Shown: positions 55,266-64,000 of the stretch, in pieces | Layout of the letters: each line of letters begins with the position of its first letter | How positions within the stretch are numbered: the first letter of the stretch is position 1 | DNA from: Diplolepis rosae | Lineage: Eukaryota; Arthropoda; Insecta; Hymenoptera; Diplolepididae | DNA: 64,000 nucleotides | Direction: 5' to 3' | NCBI GenBank assembly: GCA_030998225.1 | Contig: JAPYXD010000704.1 | Coordinates: 5,146,001-5,210,000, forward strand | Notes under the pieces: generated by a model | The model's input: the letters and a program-made list of their open reading frames with translations, nothing else | What the model was told of the DNA's origin: nothing | The model's database searches: none | Translations under genes and position numbers: made by a program

Positions 55266-58200
55266 ATAGTTAGATCTTCTAATCTTGTACATATTGTATC
55301 ATTGAATTCAAATAATTACTTTTATTTATTGAATCAAAAGGAGATAGAAAAAGATACTGAAAATATACAAGGGATAGACCTAAAGTTTTAATTTTGGAGA
55401 TTAACTTGTACTCGTAATAATCGGGGGAGTAAATTATTAACATTTTGGACATTTACGCATTCTTTGGTGAACCAGATACTGTTATAAATTCGTTTTGTCC
55501 CCATATTCAATAGATTTTACGCTTCTATATCACTGTATTTGAACAGTTCAAGTATGATGTTGATATCACAGATCTATTTCTATACAGATCTAGAGGCGGA
55601 GCCGCAGTTGACATACGAGTTCTTGGCACAAAGCACCTTTCATGTGGAGAATCGTAAAACCAAAGCTTTGTGATCCTCGAATTGATTGGAGGTGTCTAGC
55701 AAGCACTATCCACTTCATCTACAAACAAACAATTTTGATAGCACTCTCATTTAATTTCCAATTTTCATGACAATCGACGTAGCAGACTCGACAGTTTATG
55801 CACTCAAAATACTGAAAATTTAGTAAAAATTCTAAACTTGAGTTTTTCCATGCTTTACAAGACATTTAAAACATTATGAGTGCTAATGAATTGACTTTTC
55901 GTGGGTTCATGAGAATACAGAATTTATATTTTCCTTTTGAAGTAGCTCCAACGTCAACCGATTTATTTAATTTTCTACTTGGGACTAAAAATATAAACAT
56001 ACTTTATCTTGAACAATCTCCTTTGTATAATAGAATTACTATTAATTACTTTCTAAAATTTTACTAGAAACTTAATATTTATAATCACAATATCACGACC
56101 CTACAAGCAAAATACTTGTTTTTTGAATATTTTTTTGGTGTTTTTTAAAAAAAGATATTTTTACAACCACGTACACCAAATTTTAATACAAAAGTAGTAG
56201 ATAAAGTAGTAGTTTTTCAGAAAAATGTCTATTCAACTTGCAAATCCTTTTTTAAACATAAGTTGTAGACATAGCATAAAAATGTATAAATAACTATACT
56301 TCTATGCATAGGATTTAGACCGTTTAATTAGAAGAAATGAACCAACTATGAAATTATTATACCTACATTATCCCTAAAATATTACTCATCATAATCAAAC
56401 AACAATTTATTGTTTTACTATTTATCAACATGACATGATAAGATTTAAATTTTAAACTGAGTTTTATAATCTACACCAGCGTTTCTCCAACTATTTATTA
56501 TTCACCCATATCTACATACTCTACAAAGTAAAAAATGTGATCTGAAAAAATTTCAGGATTTATGAATTGTTCCGTCGTAAAAAAAGTTGGGAAACTTCAA
56601 AATATATTTTCCTGTTATGTCGCTTGACAATGTATCTAATCACTACGTATAAACTATTTGTTAATTTTGTTATATTTCAACATTTTCTATTTCAGTAACT
56701 CAGAACTCTTCTTAATACAAGATTATGAAAATATAATGCAAATATAATTCAATAATATACAATATAACAATATTATATGATATTTATGAGTTTGAGTAAA
56801 TAAACTGTATATCTACACATATTATTTTACGTTCGTTCTAAACTGAATTCGAACCCAATTCGAAACATACTCCCAACCCCTCTGAAAGAAAGCCTCTGAT
56901 TTAAATGAACCTATACTCAATCCAGAATAAACATTTAATTATTTTCAATCCAAACGTCCAAACCAACTTATTCCGATCCTAATGAAAGAAAAAAATTTTT
57001 ATCTTCCTTCACCTAAAGGTTTAGCCCAAATTAATCAGAATCAAATTCGAAATTAACTTTCAAACGTTTTTAATCCGACGTTCCGTCTGAATGAATTCAA
57101 ACCCAGTCCGAAACAAACTGTCAATCTTTCTCAATCCAAACGTCCCATATGATGACTAAATTCGAACTAAATCCAAGACAAACTTTCAGATGAGGTCGAA
57201 TTCAGTCGTATTTAATTCGTACATTTTTCAGAATGAAACCGATTGTCTTGGAAATAGATGTCGGCATGAATTTGGATCTGGTGATTAGAAAAATGTAAAT
57301 CAGATTCTTAATGTTAATAGAGATTGACTACTTCAATTAGCCTCAGGGTGTAATTGCATTGAAATCGTTTAACTGTACGTGACGTCGACGTGTTTTCACC
57401 CTAAACGGGTTTCTACAAGATGAGAGGAAACATTAGATGTGAGGTTGGGTAATTACACCTGTTCTACTAATTTAAATGTTCGATCAACTATAGCTTATTG
57501 TACAAAACGATCTAGTTCCATTAGGTAAACAGAAAACTACTGACGATTTCAAACAAAAACATGGATATGTTATAAAAAACCGGAACTTTCATTTTGAAAT
57601 TAAAATAATAGTTTTATATTTTGTTTCATTGTAGTTTATGAATTTGTTTTATTTATAAGATAGTGGTTATAATGTGCTTTCAGAATATTTTTTAAAATTA
57701 ATTTGTAGAAGATGATAAAATAATATATATTTATAATATATACAATTAATATATAATATATAATAATACTAATCGGTAATACAGTGAATAAAAATTTTTG
57801 AAGTTACTTTACTTGCATTTTTAATCAGTTACAGTATTTAATTATGTTCTAAATAGAAAAATAAATTTCGGAATATAATTTACATTTTTTGGTTATTGAA
57901 TATTATTATTTTTACTGTATATACTACATTTCTGAAAAGAAAAATTTTATGTAGTACATATTTTCTTACGCCTACACCTACTGAATCCAAAATTAAAATT
58001 ATATTAATTATTTATATACGTTCAATAATTTATTAGTTCTATGTCAACAGTTGTATTTTGTCAAGCATTACATAGAATTTTTGTAGACGGAGAAATTGAA
58101 AATTAACTTTAGTTTTTTTAATTCCTCTAGAGAGTAAACACACTGCTAAATAAAAGTTTTATAATGCACTATGTTTTCAGAAAAATATGTTTTACCCTAT

Positions 58201-58867
58201 GTTTTAATCAACTGAGCAAAATAAAATATTTGTTACTTTTCCAATAGAGGCAATACTGTTGATTTTTAAAAGTTCGAAATTATTTTTATTTTCAAATATT
58301 TTCATTCAACTCGACATTAGAAGCCTAAATATTGCATTTGGATAATTTTTCCAAATTCCTTTCTTAAAATACAATCAAATCCACTTTTGAAATTCTTTTT
58401 CTATCGAAATTGACTGATTCTTTAATGCACAAAAATCTCATCAATGTTGAATAAGTTAAGAACTTGATTAATTTCAAATATGATGCTTGACTTGAATTAC
58501 TGATTTTGTTAACTGAAAACTAATTTAAGAAAAAAGACTGACATTAATTTTTTACTTAATTTAATCATTTACGTGGTGAAATGAAATCCAAATATCATTT
58601 TTCAAATTAAATATAATTAAAATATTAATTTTTACATAAAAATCGCCATAATTTTTTTTTTATTAATAAATCTGCTATAATTAATAAATTCCTTAATTTT
58701 TTGAGTTTATCGTAACATAAATTTCAAAAAATCTTTAATATTTTCAAACTAAAACTTATCTTGTTTATAAATCAGCATGTGATATGTTTATTTCGCATTA
58801 TTATTTGAGTTCTTGCCATTTTCGAAAATTCATATATTTTTGAAAATTATAAATTAAAATAATTTCA
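55266..58867. other. dpr intron 1 sequence
   Basis: AT-rich. 56840-57200 has loosely repeated ATTCGAA(C/A) and AATCC(A/G)A strings recalling the TCCGA-rich fold-back at 48416, but too diverged to assign. 57345-57460 has ends CAGGGTGTAATTGC / GGTAATTACACCTG that could mark a small hAT-type MITE without a matching target duplication. No gene. Confidence 0.5.
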
Positions 58868-60090
58868 AATTAAGTGATTGAGTTCGAAATTTTTGCCACT
58901 GCCTACATTATCGGAGGATCATTAGTCGCGTATCAGATAGAATACGTTGCCGGCAGGTGTCCTCATAGACATAGCAATAATGCAAATTAAATACAAATTT
59001 GAAGAATTTGACATTTTTCTGTGGAAAAAGAGACTCTGTCGATTGTGCCGGGATTCGAGCCCCGTTCTTTCTTATAAAATTATATACAAACTATCTGTCT
59101 GTCTGTAGGTCGTATACTCGATCGGATTGAATTGAGCTTTGGCATACTTTATTGGAACCGAAAAAGTAAGGACAAGTTCGTTAACTAGCCACATCCAACC
59201 AAAATTGTTAAAATAGGACCTTCTTTGTGTTTTTGAAGAAGACTTTATGAAAAAATCCAAAATTCCAATACTGGTTCCTGATGAAAGTGCTCATAAATCT
59301 CTACTAATTATCCTAATATCATCTTTCGATTAAACTAAAATTAGGAAAGTTACAGTATGTTAAAACTTGAAAAAAGTCAATTCCTAAATTCCATTTTTCT
59401 GTTAAATTATATAAAATTTAAAAAAAAAGTTATGATACAAACTTGTTTATTATATAAAGATCTGCAAGATTGAACGGAAATATTTTTTGACAAGATGTAT
59501 ATTTTTCTTTCTAATTTAAAAAAATACTATTGAAAATCCGCAATTCAATTTTTTAAAAATAATATGTAAAATACAAAAAAACGTAAGTGTGCGAAATTGT
59601 TCGTTCAATAAGATCTACAAATTTTGTCTTACACAGTTTCTGATAAAACGTATATTTTTCATTTTAATTTTAAAAAATACGATTTAAATTCAAAATTTCC
59701 ATTATTTAAACAAAATATGTGACATACGAAAAAGACGTTAAGATGGACAATTATTTGCCTAAATGATATCTAAAAATTCTCAGTAGGACATTTTTTGACA
59801 AGATGTATATTTTATGCTTTGGTTTTAAAAAAAACTATTGAAAATCAAAAATTCCATTCAGTAACCAAAATATGTGAGATACACTTCGAATTTTTATCCT
59901 TTTTGAGGTATTTGGAAAAAGATAAGTTTTTTTTAATCATGTAGTTTGTTTGGTAATTTTGTGAAAATGTAATTCACATCTACAATATTATAAAAATGAC
60001 TTGAGCTTCAGTATCAAATTACAAGAAATAAACTTATATGTATGCAAAGAATATCAGTCCGAGCGCGAAGCGCGAGATCCAAACAGAACG
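58868..60090 (+). mobile_element. GATGAGAATGTG-family element, copy C
   Basis: Contains the family blocks CGAAATTTTTGCCACTGCC, CGGAGGATCATTAGTCGCG, a short CTGT run, GGACAAGTTCGTTAACTAGC, the array of about 155-bp units (59390-59880) and the GAGCGCGAAGCGCGAG motif at about 60060. Near 59045 it includes GGGATTCGAGCCCCG, similar to a tRNA B box. The terminal GATGAGAATGTG is missing on the right and the left limit is approximate. Confidence 0.72.
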
Positions 60091-60842
60091 GAGCGCGACT
60101 GAATAAAAAAGGTATGATTTCTTGATTAAGGAATTTGCTATCACAAATTCGTGCTACTCGAAAATCAATTCCAAATAGCATAAACTGATCATTCATATTT
60201 CACCCTTAATTTTTCCATCAAGTATCATCAGCGTCCAATTAAACGGCATATTAAACTGAAATTCTATCACAATCTCTTAGCTCATATGCCTATTGTATTA
60301 TATATATTTATATATGTTCTTAAGTAAAATATCCTAATATTTATGTTTGAAAGATAACTTAAATTTGAATAAAGCATAGTTTGAAACTACATTTTGTTTT
60401 ACTGTAACCGAAAGGATTACCTAAAAATGTTTAAACAAAGCAAAGTGAGAATAAAACCACTATTTTTTAGTTATTTTTTCATATTTACGTTACGACTTAA
60501 CCATAATTTATAATTTCGACCAGTTTTAATTTTTACATGTGTTTAGATAAGAAACTTCCACTCTTTGTGATGTTCGTAAACTGCATTTGAATTTAGAGAA
60601 TCTTTTATTTCCATATTTCAGAAAATATACGAATGAACGACTGCACTGTAAAGTAAAATTCGGCTAATATTCAGGTCTAATACAAACTAGATGATGTCGT
60701 TTGAATCTAGTTATATTGAAATTTAATTATCCACTATGAATATAAAATATGAAACAATTTATCTTCTCAACGACGTTAAAATTCCCTTTCAAATTTCAGA
60801 TAAAATGTAGACTAGAATTTATAGGATATTATTCAAAATTAC

Positions 60843-60903
60843 CTTCAGTGCACAGGACGAGTATGGCAGCAATGGAAAACCCCACTTGCCATCTCAAAGC
60901 CAT
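60843..60903 (-). CDS. dpr: dpr exon 1: start codon and signal peptide
   Basis: The ATG at 60903-60901 is in good context (GAAATGG). It encodes 20 residues: a short basic N-terminus (MALRWQ) then a hydrophobic core FSIAAILVLC, as in a signal peptide. A consensus donor (GAAG|GTAATT) follows at 60842. The exon leaves phase 1, exactly what exon 2 needs; joining gives a Gly/Asp-type codon at residue 21 without breaking the frame. Upstream on the minus strand are AG-ending strings (for example TTACAG near 60934) that could mark an upstream untranslated exon. Assignment to this gene rests on strand, signal-peptide character, phase and position, and an intervening exon in the 7.6-kb intron cannot be excluded. 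Confidence 0.75.
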
Positions 60904-62539
60904 TTCCTTTGATTTTCAGTATCACTCGGTAACTGTAACTACACACTTCCTTTTCTTTGTTTCTTTTCTGTTCACAGGCACCACAATCATTTCGCAACGT
61001 TCGTGATAAAATAACCATTAAATTCACATTTTCCTGTAATTATATTTTCTACTCGCTCATTGAGCTGACATCCTTTAAAATTATAGCTGAACCGTCCTTA
61101 AAAAAATTTATAATGTTATATTTATGCCGTACTGGCATTTATCGCAATCGTTGCAAACTTTCCCAAAATCTGCCACTCACACTTGTAAACATGTCCATTC
61201 TTGAACATAACATACACATGTACACTATCATGTTTGCTTCCAATATGCGACTATGTTTACGAAATAGACGATAACCTATACCAAAACTTGAATAGCGAAA
61301 CTTTGACGTAGTCGCTACCCAAACTTTTCTCGATTGTCACTGTCCATGATGCTTGGATAAGTTGTATATCCCATTATTCTTCCATAAAATACGAAGTATA
61401 CAATGTTTCTAGATGATATTTTCTCTGGATAAATTTTTATTTTCGTTTGCAATCAGCATGGCTGCTTTTTTATTGTAAGATGTAAATACTTTTACAGCAT
61501 CAAGTCTTCTTGAGTTATCAGTAGAAAAAGACAATAAATTTGTTTGTATTAAAGACTATGATGTTCTATAAAACTATGATGATTTATAAAAAACTTCAGA
61601 TCTTTACAAAAGACTCATGATTTTGTAAACTTATTTTTACAGCTTCATTGCTTTTTATTTATCACTGAGAGCTGCTTTCAACTCAGCTTGATAAGTTAAT
61701 GATTGTTGTTCTATTTAAAATGATTATTTACATCTTCTTACTCACTTTCTTTTATCACATTTTATTCATCTACTCGACCACATAAATATTAATTAAATCC
61801 ATCCAGTTTCGTTTCAATCCATTACGCAAGTTAAGTAGAACTTCCTGACTTTTATAGCGCTCCCTGATTGATACATTTCCACACCGGGAAGTCGGAACCA
61901 AACTTCAATCAATTAACACTTATTTTTTAATGTGATAAGTCAAGTCACACACAATAGAAGTCTCATATTAATTTTTTTTGCTGAAGCGGTACTCTTTTTT
62001 GTTTGTTATCATAATTTTTTAAGGATCGTTTTTTTCACAAAAGTTTCGATGCGTGGCATAGTATATATCACAAGACAAACGCACGTCTTGATTCAGTGGC
62101 AGATTTGCCCTGACTGGGGAGATTCCCGTTCGTTAGAGCATGCGCATTTCCGAATGCACCCCCTGCGAAGATGAATACAAGTACGAAGGTCGAGTTACAG
62201 GACACTCACATGAAAGTACACATAACTATGAGTTTTACTCATATAAACCAGCGAAAAGTGCATAAGCATAAATATGCCTACGCAACAACGTGAGCAGCAA
62301 CTTCCCTCAGTTGTCGCATGCAGTGCGTGACAATCCTAGAAATTACGGTTGAGGTAGGTTGTCATAACAAAAAAAAAGGTCTCTGGAAATAATATATCAT
62401 GCAACTAAGGAGAAATAAATGTCTTTCCCGTGTTGCTCACAAATTTTTTCAATTGGGGTTCAAAAAATGAATTTGTTTGCTCCACAGGACGAAAAACAAA
62501 GAACTTTCTGACCCAATAATAAATAAAAATATCTGTCCG
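60904..62539. other. Upstream region of dpr, possible 5' untranslated exon and promoter
   Basis: 60904-61030 is less AT-rich than its surroundings and probably transcribed as 5' leader of dpr (minus strand). I cannot place a transcription start. 61031-62539 shows short unrelated frames only, with no repeat family recognised. Confidence 0.45.
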
Positions 62540-62990
62540 CGTTGCAGGGAAAATTCTCATCACACGCTTCGCGCGCAAGTTTAAGCGCGCATACATATAA
62601 GTTTATTTCTTGTAATTTGCTATTAAAGCTCAAGTCAATTTTATAATATTGTAGATGTGAATTACATTTTCTCAAAATTACTAAATTTGTTTTTCATTTC
62701 AAATGAACAAGAAAATTCAATTTACTCAAGGCTCTATTAACCTTAAGGAACACATTCTCATCATGATACTGGCGCTTGATTTTCTGTATACATTTCTGTA
62801 ACTTTCTATGATAATAATTTACATAATTAAACAAAATTGATCTTTTTCCAAATATCTCAAAAAGGAAAAAAATCCGTATACTGTTTTTAAGCGAACGATT
62901 TTATATTTTAACGCTTATTTTGTATCACACATATTTTGGTTACAAAATGGAATTTTTTATTTTCATTATTTGAAATTAAATTATTTAGTT
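62540..62990 (-). mobile_element. GATGAGAATGTG-family element, copy E
   Basis: In minus orientation: CAAAATATGTGTGATACAAA (unit array remnant, about 62930), ATATTTGGAAAAAGATC, GTATACAGAAAATC, ATGATGAGAATGTGTTCCTT (about 62770-62750), GAGCCTTGAGTAAATTGAA, then GCGCGCGAAGCGTGTGATGAG at about 62575-62555. It shows that the TTCCTTAAGG module lies between two GATGAGAA(TGTG) strings about 200 bp apart. Confidence 0.75.
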
Positions 62991-63288
62991 GAGTTCGAAA
63001 AATTCTTTAAAAATTTTGATTTCAAGTTTTGAGCCGAAGAAGCGGCATTTGCGGGAACTTTTGATTTACTTCTTCAATTTAAAGGAATCTGCAGTTGAGG
63101 CGAATCGATTGCTTGTAGAGACATATGGTGAGGCTGCCTTAAGTGAGAGAAGTTGTCGTAAGTGGTTTCAAAAGTTTAAGAACGATGAATTTGACATCGA
63201 TGACAAAGAACGTAGTGGAAGGTCGAAAGTGTACGAAGACGCAGAATTGGGAACATTATTGGATCAAGAGTCGTGCCAAACACAAGAA
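62990..63288 (+). pseudogene. Mariner transposase N-terminal fragment
   Basis: An open frame giving SSFEPKKRHLRELLIYFFNL, VEANRLLVETYGEAALSERS, CRKWFQKFKNDEFDI and a few residues to SCQTQEE, i.e. the first DNA-binding domain of a mariner transposase. It ends abruptly at 63288 where copy F begins. Nothing of the catalytic domain follows, so it is a truncated relic trapped between two repeat copies. Confidence 0.88.
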
Positions 63289-63540
63289 GAAAAATCTGCC
63301 CGCTTCGCGGGCACATTCTCATCGCGCGCTTCGCGCTCGGTCTTGTGGTCTTCGCATACATTTAAGTTTATTTCTTATAATTTAATACTGAAGCTCAAAC
63401 CAATTTTATAATATTAAAGATAATGTGAATTTCTCATTTTCTCAAAGTCACTCAATTTCTTTTTGAATTTAAGTGAAACAGGAAGTTCGATTTACTTAAG
63501 GCTCTATCAGCCTTAAGGAACACATTCTCATCATGCACGG
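63289..63540 (-). mobile_element. GATGAGAATGTG-family terminal module, copy F
   Basis: Minus orientation: CATGATGAGAATGTGTTCCT (about 63532-63513), GGCTGATAGAGCCTTAAG, TAATATTATAAAATTGGTTT, CAGTATTAAATTATAAGAAA, CGAGCGCGAAGCGCGCGATG and AGAATGTG (about 63338-63311), then CCCGCGAAGCGGGC (63292-63305 region). A roughly 230-bp stand-alone unit with GATGAGAATGTG at both sides, close to the tail of copy A. Confidence 0.8.
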
Positions 63541-64000
63541 AAAAAAATTTAACTAGGTGACCGAGCGAATTAAGAATGATCCCAATTTCAAATAATTAAT
63601 GTGTTCAAATCATATAAAACTTTAGTCAAATTGTATAAACTGTTTAGGTGAAGAAGCACATTTCACACAGTTGCTGAATAACAGAAATTATTATTTTCTA
63701 CAAATTGCATATGTTTCCAATATGGTAGAATTAAGTAAAAAGTATAAATGAAATAGAAATATATATTCCCATAGCAGCAACTTGTTTATCAGCTATTGTC
63801 AATTTCAATATCTCTATGCTAGCTATATTGTAAATCCCTGCAAGTTTATGTGGTGATGTATTTAAAATGACAACTAAAGCTTAAGTGCAATGTTTAAAGT
63901 TTAAATTACTGTAATTTTAAAGTATTAAAGGTAAGCAAACTGTTAAACGATGGCTGATTTTTATGTACGTAACATTCTCCAACAATGGAAGTTGGATAAG
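63541..64000. other. Right edge of window, nothing recognised
   Basis: AT-rich, no reading frame or repeat that I can support. Confidence 0.5.

Noticed and set aside
57345..57460. CAGGGTGTAATTGC / GGTAATTACACCTG as a hAT MITE
   Set aside because: The ends are short and imperfect and no 8-bp target duplication is visible; not enough support for a feature of its own.

Overview
The window is eukaryotic, AT-rich and almost certainly from an insect. The diagnostic host gene is a member of the insect Dpr (defective proboscis extension response) family of neuronal two-Ig-domain cell-surface proteins. It lies on the minus strand and spans at least 25 kb (60,903 down to 35,762). I can place four coding exons: a signal-peptide exon, the first half of Ig1, the second half of Ig1, and Ig2. 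All four junctions have consensus splice sites and compatible phases. The 3' exon(s) for the C-terminal anchor were not found; they may lie among the transposons to the left or outside the window. The insect order cannot be fixed from the sequence.

Nearly everything else is mobile DNA. From left to right: a complete 7.06-kb gypsy/errantivirus-like LTR retrotransposon (425-7483; 223-bp LTRs that differ at three sites, CCCT target duplication, intact gag, broken pol, half an env); a fragment of an RTE-like LINE endonuclease; a full-length dead mariner (9025-10317); about 8 kb of quiet DNA; a palindromic MITE; a 1.5-kb fold-back element; then a 9.4-kb hAT-like complex (20,702-30,084) whose dead transposase is split by further insertions nested up to three deep. 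To its right are mariner fragments, an inverted-duplicated IS630/Tc1 relic, and a mariner nested inside another mariner just downstream of the dpr Ig2 exon.

The dpr introns carry another full-length mariner and at least five MITE or fold-back families, plus several copies of a dispersed family marked by GATGAGAATGTG termini and a CGCG-AAG-CGCG motif. The first 7.5-kb intron carries a degenerate pyrimidine-rich satellite split by a piggyBac-type MITE.

Points most worth a second look: (1) five non-autonomous elements with CACTGAGAGAAA / CACGGAGAAAA-type ends, each with a perfect but different 2-bp target duplication (TA, AG, TG, CA, CG); (2) a TTAA-flanked 1.6-kb inverted-repeat element encoding a SAP-domain protein; (3) a terminal hairpin with a compensatory base-pair change between two copies of the GATGAGAATGTG family; (4) about 0.7-kb inverted repeats around a hAT transposase, where short ones are usual; (5) an element family packed with CACTGATTC motifs. 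I see no new host defence or regulatory system. Apart from dpr, no intact host gene is recognisable.
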